64,000 nucleotides of DNA. Source: CAWBOV01 sp963790525 (GTDB taxonomy: Bacteria; Actinomycetota; Actinomycetes; Mycobacteriales; Jatrophihabitantaceae). Shown piece by piece: positions 53,027-61,793 of the stretch. The DNA lies in the NCBI GenBank assembly GCA_963790525.1, contig CAWBOV010000003.1, forward strand, positions 558,001 to 622,000. The letters run 5' to 3'. Within the stretch, counting starts at the first letter, position 1; each line of letters begins with the position of its first letter. Under the pieces are notes generated by a model, which worked only from the letters and a program-made list of their open reading frames with translations, had not been told where the DNA came from and searched no databases. A program made the translations under genes and the position numbers.

Positions 53027-53560
53027 TCAGCTCCAGCCCTTGACGCGCGCCAGGGAGGAGACGACCGCGTCGAAACGCGAGCGGTCCAGGACGGCGCCCT
53101 CCCGGCGCACCGTGCCGGGGTCCACGCGCAGGATGCGGTCCAGCCGCACCTCACTGGGGCGGCCGCGGGGATCCCACGTCCCGCTGCCCAGGTCGAACCA
53201 GTGGCGTCCGGCCCGCAGCTCCTGGGCTTCGTCGCGGTCGTGGTCCTTGCTGGTCAGCATGAGCCCGAGCAGGTAGCGCGAACCTGGCTCGCGGCCGATG
53301 ACGAGGACAGGCCGGTCCTTGCCCTTCTCGGGCATGTCTTCGAACGCGACCCACGTCCAGACCACCTCGCCCGGATCCGGGCGCCCGTCGGGCTCGGGGG
53401 CGTACACCGCCGTGACGGAGCCGTGGAAGTCACCCGGGTACGGCGCACGTGCCGAACCGGGGTACGGCGTACGCGCCGCGGGAGACCGGCGTGACGACCG
53501 TGGCGGCAACGCCGCCCGCAGCGCCCGTGCGGCCCGCCGCACCCGCCCCGGCGCGGTCAT
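53027..53560 (-). CDS. PemK/MazF-like toxin-family protein without antitoxin
   Basis: 177 residues. Residues about 60-177 resemble the MazF/PemK barrel: DPGEVVWTWVAFEDMPEKGK, DRPVLVIGREPGSRYLLGLM, LTSKDHD and a late EVRLDRILRVDPGTVRREG. The N-terminal 55 residues are basic and Pro/Arg rich (PPRSSRRSPAARTPYPG). Members of the fold cleave RNA, but the ligands here are not certain. No antitoxin-sized gene is adjacent. The ATG overlaps the asnB stop in TGATG, so expression follows asnB. Confidence 0.72.
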   Translation of the reverse strand: MTAPGRVRRAARALRAALPPRSSRRSPAARTPYPGSARAPYPGDFHGSVTAVYAPEPDGRPDPGEVVWTWVAFEDMPEKGKDRPVLVIGREPGSRYLLGLMLTSKDHDRDEAQELRAGRHWFDLGSGTWDPRGRPSEVRLDRILRVDPGTVRREGAVLDRSRFDAVVSSLARVKGWS

Positions 53561-55461
53561 CAGAGTTCGACGGGGTACTGCGGCTCGGGGATCTCCGGGA
53601 CGATGCGCCCCTCGATGAAGATGCCGTGCCACAGCATGAAGACGAGCAACGTCCAGATCTTGCGGGAGTAGTCGTGCGGACCGGCACGATGCGCGTCGAG
53701 CAGCTCGAGCGCGGCCTGCCGGTCGAGGAGGTGCTCGGTCTGCGACGAGGTGATGATGTCGCGCGCCCAGTCGTACATCACGTCCTTGAGCCAGTGCCGG
53801 ATCGGCACCGGGAAGCCGAGCTTGGCACGGTTGAGCACGTGCGGCGGGACGATGTCGGTCAGCGCCTGCCGCAGCGCGTACTTCGTCGTCTCCCTGGTGA
53901 TCTTCTCCTCGACCGGGATGGAGGCGCCGACCCGGAAGACCTCGGTGTCGAGGAACGGCACCCGCAGCTCCAGGGAGTTGGCCATGGTCATCTTGTCGGC
54001 CTTGACGAGGATGTCGCCGCGCAGCCAGGTGAAGAGGTCGATGTACTGCATCCGGGTCGAGTCGTCCAGGTGCGAGGTGGCCAGGTAGTGCAGCTTGGTG
54101 ACATCGGTGTGGGAGACCTTGGGGTCGAACGCGCGGTAGAACTCCATCTCGTCGCTGCGGAAGATGCGCGCGTTGCCGTAGTAGCGCTCCTCGATCGGGA
54201 TCGAACCGCGGCGCAGCAGGTCCTTCCCGCGCAACCCCTCCGGCAGGCGGTCACTGATCCGGGCCAGCCCCGACTTGACCGTGTCCGGCACGTGGTCGAA
54301 GGCGCGCAGCGAGATCGGCTCGCGATAGATCGTGTACCCGCCGAAGAGCTCGTCGGCGCCCTCGCCGGACAGGACGACCTTGACGTGCTTGCGGGCCTCC
54401 CGCGCGATGAAGTACAGCGGGACGAGCGCAGGGTCGGCGACCGGGTCCTCGAGGTACCAGATGATCAGGGGAAGGGTGTCCATCATCTCCTGGGGAGTGA
54501 CGACCTTGGTGATGTGCTCCACTCCGATGGCCGCCGCCGACTCCGCCGCGACGTCGATCTCGGAGAAACCCTCCCGCTCGAATCCCGTCGTGAACGTCAG
54601 CAGCTTCGGGTTGTGGCGCTTGGCCAGGGCCGCGATCGCGGTCGAGTCGATGCCGCCGGACAGGAACGCGCCCACCGTCACATCCGCCCGCATGTGCTTG
54701 GCGACCGAGTCCTCGAGCACCTCGGCGATCTCGCGGTAGAGCACCTGCGGTGAACGCCGCCGGATGGCGAAGTCGGGGTGGAAGTAGCGGCGCGTCTTCA
54801 GCGGCCCGCCCGGCCTGATCGTGAACGAGGTCCCCGACTCGATGCGGGTGATCGACCGGTGCAGCGTCGCCGGCTCAGGGACGTACTGCAGCGTCAGGTA
54901 GTGCTGCAGGGCGGTGGTGTTCAGCTGCCCCTCGGCCGTCGCCTCGGGTCCGGCGACGGCGAGCAGGGACTTCTTCTCACTGGCGAAGAACGACCCGCGC
55001 TCGTCGGAGTAGGTGAACAGGGGCTTGATGCCGAACCAGTCGCGGGCGCCGAAGACGACCTTCTCGTGGGAGTCCCAGATCAGGAACGCGAACATGCCGC
55101 GCAGCTCGGTGACGATGCTCTCGCCGAGGTAGTGGTAGCCGGCGACGATCGCCTCACCGTCGCCCTCGGTCTCGAACGTCGCCCCGAACTCGGCGGTGAG
55201 CCGCTCGCGCAGTTCGAGGTAGTTGTAGATCTCGCCGTTGAAGATCAGCCAGTAGCGGCCGCCGAGGTAGGGCAGCGGCTGGTGCGAGTGGGCGATGTCG
55301 ATGATCGACAGCCGGCGGAACCCGATCACGACGTCGTCATCGCTCCAGACACCACCCTCGTCCGGGCCGCGGTGGCGCATCTCGTGCAGCGATGCCTCGA
55401 CGCCGTCCTTGACGGTGGAGGCAGCGCCTTGGGCAGAGAGGAATCCGATCAGGCCGCACAC
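53560..55461 (-). CDS. asnB: asparagine synthetase (glutamine-hydrolysing)
   Basis: 633 residues. GTG 55461 is chosen so that Cys2, the glutaminase nucleophile, is exposed (MCGLIGFLSAQ). Further glutaminase motifs are HRGPDEGGVW and LIFNGEIYNYLELRERL. The synthetase half has the pyrophosphate loop VTVGAFLSGGIDSTAIAALA, VLSGEGADELFGGYTIY and ELRVPFLDTEV. It converts Asp to Asn with ATP and glutamine; AsnB relatives in actinobacteria may instead amidate peptidoglycan precursors. Confidence 0.93.
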   Translation of the reverse strand: MCGLIGFLSAQGAASTVKDGVEASLHEMRHRGPDEGGVWSDDDVVIGFRRLSIIDIAHSHQPLPYLGGRYWLIFNGEIYNYLELRERLTAEFGATFETEGDGEAIVAGYHYLGESIVTELRGMFAFLIWDSHEKVVFGARDWFGIKPLFTYSDERGSFFASEKKSLLAVAGPEATAEGQLNTTALQHYLTLQYVPEPATLHRSITRIESGTSFTIRPGGPLKTRRYFHPDFAIRRRSPQVLYREIAEVLEDSVAKHMRADVTVGAFLSGGIDSTAIAALAKRHNPKLLTFTTGFEREGFSEIDVAAESAAAIGVEHITKVVTPQEMMDTLPLIIWYLEDPVADPALVPLYFIAREARKHVKVVLSGEGADELFGGYTIYREPISLRAFDHVPDTVKSGLARISDRLPEGLRGKDLLRRGSIPIEERYYGNARIFRSDEMEFYRAFDPKVSHTDVTKLHYLATSHLDDSTRMQYIDLFTWLRGDILVKADKMTMANSLELRVPFLDTEVFRVGASIPVEEKITRETTKYALRQALTDIVPPHVLNRAKLGFPVPIRHWLKDVMYDWARDIITSSQTEHLLDRQAALELLDAHRAGPHDYSRKIWTLLVFMLWHGIFIEGRIVPEIPEPQYPVEL

Positions 55462-55539
55462 ACCCACCAGTATCGCCGACGGTGGGCGCGGACCGGGCCA
55501 GGGAGTGCTCCCGCGCGCGCCCCGGGGGATCGGTGCCCG

Positions 55540-56124
55540 TCAGCTCCCGGCGAACCGCGGCTGGGCGGCGTCCTTGGCCGACAGCTGCGCCGGATCGGTG
55601 GCATCGACCGGGAGCGGCCAGGCGATGCCCAGGTCGGGATCGAGCGGGTGGACGGCAACCCCGGCCATGCCCGGCTCCCATTCCGCGGTGAAGCAGTAGG
55701 CGTACTGGGTGACCCCGGGGCTCACCGACTGGAAGCCGTTGCACACACCGGCCGGCACGAGGACCTGGACGCCCGGTCGCAGCTCGACGGTGACGACCAC
55801 CCCGTGGGCCCGCGACCCCGGCCGGGCATCGAGGTACACGCCGAACGCCTCACCGGCGACGACCGCGACCAGCTTCGTCATCGCCTCCCCGTGCAGGCCC
55901 CGGACCGCGCCCTGACGGGTCTCGGTGACGTTGATCTGCGGCCACGGCCCGACCGGGAGCCCCGCCTCGGCGAAGGCACTGGCGCGGAACAGCTCGCGCA
56001 CGGTGCCCCGGTCATCGGCGACCTGCTTCATCCGCAGCACGAGCAGCCCCGGGATCTCGGTCGGGGAGACGTCGAACGGCGTCACCCGCGCCGGTGTCGC
56101 GGGCGCCGTTCCGGGGTCGGTCAC
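55540..56124 (-). CDS. dTDP-4-dehydrorhamnose 3,5-epimerase family protein
   Basis: 194 residues from GTG 56124 (ATG 56148 is also possible). RmlC cupin: IPGLLVLRMKQVADDRGTVR, INVTETRQGAVRGLHGEAMTKL with the catalytic His, VAVVAGEAFGVYLDARPGS, VPAGVCNGFQSVS and a Tyr in TQYAYCFTAEWEPG. It isomerises dTDP-4-keto sugars for cell wall or glycan use. No other dTDP-sugar genes are in the window, so it is an isolated copy. It is 78 bp upstream of asnB, same strand. Confidence 0.8.
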   Translation of the reverse strand: MTDPGTAPATPARVTPFDVSPTEIPGLLVLRMKQVADDRGTVRELFRASAFAEAGLPVGPWPQINVTETRQGAVRGLHGEAMTKLVAVVAGEAFGVYLDARPGSRAHGVVVTVELRPGVQVLVPAGVCNGFQSVSPGVTQYAYCFTAEWEPGMAGVAVHPLDPDLGIAWPLPVDATDPAQLSAKDAAQPRFAGS

Positions 56125-56250
56125 CGGTGGATCGTCGCACACGCGCATCGGTTCCGACGCCCCTTGCGACACCCGCCGGAACGGGTCCAGTAGTCTGCGG
56201 TGGCAGGCTTTCAGGGCGCGTGTTTCAGCTGCAAGAGGGGAAGTCAGTAG

Positions 56251-57183
56251 GTGCTTCGCAAGCGGATGACCCGGGCGTTCGGGTTCATGCTGTCGGCCGG
56301 CGTCCTCACGCTGCTCCTCAGCGCGTGCTCGGCCCAGGAGTGGGAACGCAACCTTCGCTTCGGCTGGCCGACAGGGGTCACCAAGCAGGCCACCCGGATG
56401 CGCGTGCTGTGGACCTGGTCGTCGGTCGCCGCGCTCGTCGTCGGCGTCATCACCTGGAGCCTGATCTTCTGGTGCTGCGTGCGGTACCGCAAGCGCAACG
56501 ACGACCTGCCGCGCCAGACCAAGGAGAACCTGCTGGTCGAGAGCATCTACTCGATCATCCCGTTCGTGATCATCTTCGGGCTGTTCTGGCGCACCGTGGT
56601 CGTGGAGAACTACGTCGACAAGGTGTCCAAGAACCCCGATGTGACGATCAAGGTCACGGCGTTCAAGTGGAACTGGCAGTTCGGCTACGTCGGGCAGAAG
56701 TACACCGCCCCGGCCGCCGCCGGAACCGCGGAGGACATCTCCACGGTCGGCTCCTCGACCGAGATCCCCATCCTGGTCATCCCCGTGAACAAGACGGTCA
56801 AGTTCATCGAGCACTCGCAGGATGTCATCCACTCCTTCTGGGTGCCCGAGTTCCTCTTCAAGCGCGACGTCATCCCGCAGCCCAAGGACAACACGTTCCA
56901 GATCGAGGCCACCCAGACGGGTCACTTCGTCGGGCGCTGCGCCGAGCTGTGCGGCACGTATCACTCGCAGATGAACTTCGAGGTCCGCGTCGTCACCGAC
57001 GCCCAGTACCAGGCCTACCTCGCCGCGCTGGCCAAGCTCGGCCCGGACGACCCGGCCCGGCAGGCCGACGCGTTGCGCGCGGTCGGCCAGGCGCCCTGCG
57101 CCACCACCACGCAGCCCTTCGTGACCGACCGCAACACCCGCGCGGCGTCGGACGTGGCGATCTGCCCGACGACGGCCGGCTGA
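56251..57183 (+). CDS. ctaC: cytochrome c oxidase subunit II
   Basis: 310 residues. Lipoprotein signal with LLSAC (Cys about 25), two TM helices (SVAALVVGVITWSLIFWCCV, ESIYSIIPFVIIFGLFWRTV), the aromatic patch VTAFKWNWQFGY and the CuA site: His in DVIHSFWVPEF and CAELCGTYHSQM. It accepts electrons from the bc1 complex in aa3 oxidase. GTG 56251 follows AGAGGGGAAG. Co-transcribed with ctaF, 14 bp away. Confidence 0.96.
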   Translation: MLRKRMTRAFGFMLSAGVLTLLLSACSAQEWERNLRFGWPTGVTKQATRMRVLWTWSSVAALVVGVITWSLIFWCCVRYRKRNDDLPRQTKENLLVESIYSIIPFVIIFGLFWRTVVVENYVDKVSKNPDVTIKVTAFKWNWQFGYVGQKYTAPAAAGTAEDISTVGSSTEIPILVIPVNKTVKFIEHSQDVIHSFWVPEFLFKRDVIPQPKDNTFQIEATQTGHFVGRCAELCGTYHSQMNFEVRVVTDAQYQAYLAALAKLGPDDPARQADALRAVGQAPCATTTQPFVTDRNTRAASDVAICPTTAG

Positions 57184-57197
57184 GAGGCTAGAGCGAC

Positions 57198-57620
57198 ATG
57201 CGCATCGAAAGCCGCGTCTTCCTGATCATCGCGTTCTTCTGCTTCATCATCGCGGCCGTCTACGGCTTCTGGACCAACGCCGACGGCTTCAACGGTGTCG
57301 AGGTCGTCGGTGTCGCCGCGCTGATCCTCTCCGGCGGCCTGTGCCTGATCATCGGGTCGTTCTTCAGCTTCGTCTCCCGCCGCATCGACCTGCGCCCCGA
57401 GGACCGCCCGGACGCCGAGATCGCCGAGGGCGCGGGCGAGCTCGGTTTCTTCTCCCCGGGCAGCTACTGGCCCATCGCGATCGCCGGCGCCGGCACGGTC
57501 ACCGGGTTCGGTCTCGCCTTCGCCCAGTTCTGGCTCGCGCTCGTCGGGGTCGCCTCCGTCCTCATCACCGTCGGCGGGCTGCTCTTCGAGTACTACGTCG
57601 GCCAGCACGCCGCCCACTAG
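57198..57620 (+). CDS. ctaF: cytochrome c oxidase subunit IV, actinobacterial
   Basis: 140 residues and four TM helices (VFLIIAFFCFIIAAVYGFW, VVGVAALILSGGLCLIIGSF, YWPIAIAGAGTVTGFGLAFA, ALVGVASVLITVGGLLFEYY). RIDLRPEDRPDAEIAEGAGE is the conserved cytoplasmic loop. A structural subunit found in the actinobacterial bc1-aa3 supercomplex. ATG 57198. Confidence 0.93.
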   Translation: MRIESRVFLIIAFFCFIIAAVYGFWTNADGFNGVEVVGVAALILSGGLCLIIGSFFSFVSRRIDLRPEDRPDAEIAEGAGELGFFSPGSYWPIAIAGAGTVTGFGLAFAQFWLALVGVASVLITVGGLLFEYYVGQHAAH

Positions 57621-57680
57621 CTGAGGCGCACTCCGGCTCGCGCCGAGGGCCTGTCGCCGGGCCACGCTCGGCGGACCTAC

Positions 57681-57723
57681 TGCACGATTCACCCCCGTGA
57701 CGGTGGTGGATCGTGCTCTCGCG
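57681..57723. repeat. REP-like palindromic repeat, copy 1
   Basis: 43-bp unit with arms GCACGATTCACC and GGTGGTGGATCGTGC around CCCGTGAC, followed by TCTCGCG. It differs from copy 2 at two positions. It could end transcription from ctaF or qcrB. Confidence 0.7.
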
Positions 57724-57836
57724 CTGCCGGACGGCCCCGGGGCGGGGTCGGAGCGGCGGCGTCCCCTCAGTGGCCCAGGTGGGTTGGCGTTGGCCGCTGG
57801 ACGGGCGGTGGCTTCGGCATGCCTGGGCCTGACGGG

Positions 57837-57879
57837 TGCACGATCCACCCCCGTGACGGTGGTCGATCGTGCTCTCGCG
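57837..57879. repeat. REP-like palindromic repeat, copy 2
   Basis: 43-bp unit with arms GCACGATCCACC and GGTGGTCGATCGTGC around CCCGTGAC, 156 bp after copy 1 in the same orientation and 41 of 43 bases identical. Confidence 0.7.
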
Positions 57880-58006
57880 GTGGTGCGTGGCCGCGGGTTG
57901 GTCTGCGACGCGGAGGGTGGCCGCGCCCCGTGGCGGCCCGGACAGCGAACTGCGCGGGGCCGATGGTGCTGGGTGGCCCCGCGCAGTGCCGATCAGGTGG
58001 TGCCGG

Positions 58007-59644
58007 TCAGCTGGAGATCTCCCGGCCGGCGTGCTCGGACTCGGTGGTCAGTTCCGCCTGACGAGCCTGCTCGATCGCGTCGAGCACCTCGGCCTTCTCC
58101 CGGACGGGGGAGAAGAAGCCCTGCACGGCCCGCGTACCGCCGATGAACTTGTTCATCTTCTTGGGCACGGGGGCGCCGGCGTACTGGAGCTGACCGTGAC
58201 CGTGCGAGTCGACCGGCCCCAGGGGCTGGTGGACCTCGATGAACTCACCGGACGGCAGCCGCTTGATGATGCCCGTCTCGATCCCGTGCTCGAGCACCTC
58301 ACGGTCGTGCTTCTGCAGGCCGAGGCAGATGCGGTAGGTGACCATGTACGCGATCGGCGGGAGCACCAGGACAGCGATGCGGCCGCCCCAGGTCATCGCG
58401 TTCAGCGAGATCGAGAAGATCTTCGCGATCAGGTCGTTGCCGCCGGACAGGAACAGCACCAGCACGAACGAGATCGCCATGGCGCCGAGGCTGGTCCGGA
58501 CCGGAACGTCCCGGGGCCGCTGGAGCAGGTGGTGCGCGGCTCTGTCGCCGGTCAGCTTGGCCTCGAGGAACGGGTAACTTGCCGCGATCCCGATGAGGAT
58601 GCCGGGCAGCACCACCGTGGGCCAGAACAGCGCCGGGATCGTGTGGTGGAAGTACCTGGTCTCCCAGGACGGGAACAGACGCGTCGACCCGTCGAGCATG
58701 GCCATGTACCAGTCCGGCTGCGATCCCGCCGACACCTGGGACGGGTCGTACGGGCCGAACAGCCAGATCGGGTTGATCTGGGTCAGGCCGCCGAGCGCGG
58801 CGAGCACGCCGAAGACGAGGAAGAAGAAGCCGCCGGCCTTGGCCGCGTACAGCGGCATGATGCGCTCGCCGCGGATGGTGTCCTCGGTGTTGCCGGGGCC
58901 GGGGAACTGAGTGTGCTTCTGCTTGATCAGCAGCCCCATGTGGGCGCCGATCAGCGCCAGCAGGATGGCCGGCACGAGCAGCACGTGGACGATGTAGAGC
59001 CGCCCGACGATGGCTGTGCCCGGGAACTCGCCACCGAAGGCCAGGAACGACACCCAGGTGCCGACGACGGGGATCGACAGCATGATCGCGTCGGCGATCC
59101 GAAGGCCGGTGCCGGACAGGAGGTCGTCGGGCAGCGAGTAGCCGGCGAAGCCCTCGACGACGCCCAGGACCAGCAGCAGGATGCCGATGATCCAGTTCGC
59201 CTCGCGGGGCTTGCGGAACGCGCCGGTGAAGAAGACGCGGAACATGTGGATCGTCATCGCCGCGATGAACATCAGGGCGGCCCAGTGGTGGATCTGCCGC
59301 ACGATCAGGCCACCGCGGACGTCGAAGGAGATGTCCAGGGTCGAGGCGTAGGCCCGGGACATCGTCACGCCCTTGAGCGGGATGTAGGAGCCGTTGTAGA
59401 CGACGTCGCCCATGGACGCGTCGAAGAAGAAGGTCAGGTAGGTGCCGGTGAGCAGCAGGATGATGAACGAGTACAGCGCGATCTCGCCCATCATGAACGA
59501 CCAGTGGTCGGGGAAGACCTTGTTCAGCTGCTTGCGGATGCCGCCGGCGAGGCCGAGGCGCTCCTCGGAGCCCTTGGCCAGCTTGCCCACCGGGGTGCGC
59601 GGCGACTGGAAGTTACGGGGAAGGTCTGTCTCCACGGCAGTCAT
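58007..59644 (-). CDS. qcrB: cytochrome bc1 complex cytochrome b
   Basis: 545 residues. Cytochrome b of the menaquinol-cytochrome c reductase. Heme-ligand helices include QIHHWAALMFIAAMTIHMFR and IVHVLLVPAILLALIGAHMG; the quinol-site motif is in FGPYDPSQVSAGSQPDWYMA (PDWY in place of PEWY). A soluble C-terminal tail of about 120 residues is typical of actinobacteria. ATG 59644. Last gene of ctaE-qcrC-qcrA-qcrB. Confidence 0.96.
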   Translation of the reverse strand: MTAVETDLPRNFQSPRTPVGKLAKGSEERLGLAGGIRKQLNKVFPDHWSFMMGEIALYSFIILLLTGTYLTFFFDASMGDVVYNGSYIPLKGVTMSRAYASTLDISFDVRGGLIVRQIHHWAALMFIAAMTIHMFRVFFTGAFRKPREANWIIGILLLVLGVVEGFAGYSLPDDLLSGTGLRIADAIMLSIPVVGTWVSFLAFGGEFPGTAIVGRLYIVHVLLVPAILLALIGAHMGLLIKQKHTQFPGPGNTEDTIRGERIMPLYAAKAGGFFFLVFGVLAALGGLTQINPIWLFGPYDPSQVSAGSQPDWYMAMLDGSTRLFPSWETRYFHHTIPALFWPTVVLPGILIGIAASYPFLEAKLTGDRAAHHLLQRPRDVPVRTSLGAMAISFVLVLFLSGGNDLIAKIFSISLNAMTWGGRIAVLVLPPIAYMVTYRICLGLQKHDREVLEHGIETGIIKRLPSGEFIEVHQPLGPVDSHGHGQLQYAGAPVPKKMNKFIGGTRAVQGFFSPVREKAEVLDAIEQARQAELTTESEHAGREISS

Positions 59645-59753
59645 CGGATGCCTCCTGCCTTCAGTGATCCAACTGCGCAGTCGCGTGCTCCAACTGCATG
59701 GGTAACCACGTCGCTCACGTCCGTGCCACGCCGTCCACTACCGCTCGTCCGAG

Positions 59754-60818
59754 TCACCGGCGCTCCCAGAATCCTGGCCCGATCGCCTCGTGGTACGCGC
59801 TCGCGGCCACGAAGTAGGTGATGCCGTCGTCGCCCACCTCGACGGTGAGCGGCAGCTTCGGCAGACTCCGCGTGGCCGGACCGAATACCGGCTTGGCGTC
59901 CTTGAGGACGTCGAACTGGGACTGATGGCACGGACACAGCAGACGCGAGGTCTGCTGCTCATACAATGATGCCGGACATCCCGCGTGGGTGCAGATCTTG
60001 GAGTACGCGACGAAGTCGCCCCAGCCCCACGTCGACTGGCCCTTGCGGGCCTCGACCGTCTGACCCGGCCGCAGCCGGATGAGCAGCGTGGGGGAGTCCG
60101 CGGCCTTGACGCCACCGGGCACACCGGGGAAGACGGTCGCGATGCCGCCGGGCTCGATGTCGCCCGGGCCGACCCGGCGCCCGTCGGAGAACACCAGGGC
60201 CACGCCCTTGGTCCACAACGTGGTGTCGAGCTGGTTCCCCGGCTTCTTGATCAGCGCGCCGACGAGCGCCACGAGCGGCGCCACGCCGAGGGCGCCACCG
60301 GCCAGCCCGAGGGTGGCCTTGAGCATGGACCGGCGGGCGAGCCCGGTGTCGGCCAGGCCCGTCTTCAGCGTCGCGACGGTCAGCAGCTGGTCGGCCTCGG
60401 ACGAGGGTCCGGCGTGCCGATCCTGGATCGCTTCCTCTTCGGGCATCAGCCACTTGGCCCAGAGGACCGCGCCGATGCCGATGCCGAACAGCGCCAGCCC
60501 GAGCAGGGCGCCCAGGAGCGGCGTGTAGTACTTGAAGTTCTGCGATCCCTGACCGGCGACGTGCCACTTGAACGGCACCGCGATGAACGCCACGATGAAG
60601 CCGATCACGGCCAGGAACGAGATGGCGAAGCAGGCGGAGATGACGCGCTCGGCGCGGCGCTCGGTCCTCGTACCCGGCACCGGGAAGCGCTCGCGCCGGT
60701 GGACGATGTAGACACCGTCCACCGCGGCGCCGGCGATCATGGCGGACTCGGCGTCCATCTGCGCGACCTCAGCCGCGGAGGGCATCGGCGCGTCGCCGTG
60801 GGGGACGTTCTCGCTCAT
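59754..60818 (-). CDS. qcrA: cytochrome bc1 complex Rieske subunit
   Basis: 354 residues. Three N-terminal TM helices (ISACFAISFLAVIGFIVAFI, YYTPLLGALLGLALFGIGIG, ATLGLAGGALGVAPLVALVG) precede the Rieske domain with CTHAGCPASLYEQQ and LLCPCHQSQFDVL. The actinobacterial QcrA layout is matched. ATG 60818 overlaps the qcrC stop (ATGA), so coupled. Confidence 0.96.
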   Translation of the reverse strand: MSENVPHGDAPMPSAAEVAQMDAESAMIAGAAVDGVYIVHRRERFPVPGTRTERRAERVISACFAISFLAVIGFIVAFIAVPFKWHVAGQGSQNFKYYTPLLGALLGLALFGIGIGAVLWAKWLMPEEEAIQDRHAGPSSEADQLLTVATLKTGLADTGLARRSMLKATLGLAGGALGVAPLVALVGALIKKPGNQLDTTLWTKGVALVFSDGRRVGPGDIEPGGIATVFPGVPGGVKAADSPTLLIRLRPGQTVEARKGQSTWGWGDFVAYSKICTHAGCPASLYEQQTSRLLCPCHQSQFDVLKDAKPVFGPATRSLPKLPLTVEVGDDGITYFVAASAYHEAIGPGFWERR

Positions 60819-61747
60819 GACCGCGCTCCGATCCACAGGATGACGACCATCAGCGCGCCGATCCCGAGAACCCACACCACCAGGCCTTCGGTGACCGGTC
60901 CGAGCCGGTCGAGACCGTGACCGCCCGGGTCCTGGGACGCCTTCAGGGTCTGGATGTAGCCGACGACCTGGGCCTTCTGGGTCGGGGTCAGCTGGTTGTC
61001 ACTGAAGACCGGCATGTTCTCCGGGCCGGACAGCATGGCCGTGTAGATCTGCTCGTCCGTGGCCTGGCTGAGCCCGGGCGCGACCTTGCCGGCCGACAGG
61101 GGAGCGCCCTTGCCGGCGAAGTTGTGGCAGGAGGCGCAGTTGAGCCGGAACAGCTCGCCACCCTCGGCCAGGTTCTGGTCGTCGCGTACCGCTCCGGTGG
61201 GGACGGCCGGGCCGCCCGCGATGCTCTGGACGTAGGCGACGATCTGGTCGATCTGGGTGGCCGTGTAGGGCGAGGTCTTGCGGTCGGCCTCGGCGCCCTG
61301 CCCGACCAGCGGCATGCGGCCGGTGGAGACCTGGAAGTACGCCGCCGCACCGCCGACGCCGATGAGCGAGGGGCCGCGACCGGTCACGCCGTCGAGGTTG
61401 GCACCGTGGCAGGTGATGCAGCTGACGGAGAAGATCTGGCGTCCGGCGGCGATGTCCGCGGCCGAGGAACCTGTCTGGGCCGCCGAGCTGCCCTGCGCGA
61501 ACGCGGCGTAGATGCCGCCCATGCTCATCAACGCGATCATGAGGACGAACGCGCCCGCGAGGCGGCGCTTGACGCTGCCCTTGCGGCGCCGGTTCGCGAC
61601 GACCGTGACCCGCGGCGTGGAGCGATCGGGGTCGGCACCGGTCTGCGAGACGCCTGTGCGGAACTCGAGGTCGGTGAAGTCGACGTCGGCGTAATCCATG
61701 TCCGCGCTGTCGCGATCGACGGCGGAACCGTCAGTCTCGTCGGTCAT
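60815..61747 (-). CDS. qcrC: cytochrome bc1 complex diheme cytochrome c
   Basis: 310 residues. Two CxxCH heme sites: SVSCITCHGANLDG and LNCASCHNFAGKG. An acidic N-terminal extension of about 45 residues (SADMDYADVDFTDLEF) precedes the first TM helix (AGAFVLMIALMSMGGIYAAF); the C-terminal anchor is LVVWVLGIGALMVVILWIG. It passes electrons directly to CtaC, replacing a soluble cytochrome c. ATG 61747. Confidence 0.95.
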   Translation of the reverse strand: MTDETDGSAVDRDSADMDYADVDFTDLEFRTGVSQTGADPDRSTPRVTVVANRRRKGSVKRRLAGAFVLMIALMSMGGIYAAFAQGSSAAQTGSSAADIAAGRQIFSVSCITCHGANLDGVTGRGPSLIGVGGAAAYFQVSTGRMPLVGQGAEADRKTSPYTATQIDQIVAYVQSIAGGPAVPTGAVRDDQNLAEGGELFRLNCASCHNFAGKGAPLSAGKVAPGLSQATDEQIYTAMLSGPENMPVFSDNQLTPTQKAQVVGYIQTLKASQDPGGHGLDRLGPVTEGLVVWVLGIGALMVVILWIGARS

Positions 61748-61793
61748 GTCGTCCTCTCAGCCGGTGGGCGGGTGGTCAACTCGGCGGGAGTGG

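Larger units (their letters stand above)
57621..58006. other. 386-bp convergent gap with repeats
   Basis: Lies between the ends of ctaF and qcrB. It contains two near-identical palindromic repeats (57681-57723 and 57837-57879) and GC-rich filler with no gene. The open frames here have no ribosome binding site and read as shadows. Confidence 0.7.

Noticed and set aside
57869..59821. Very long plus-strand frame opposite qcrB
   Set aside because: It is the antisense shadow of qcrB; GC-rich codon bias opens long frames on the other strand. The Asp/Glu/Gly/Arg-rich product has no domain.
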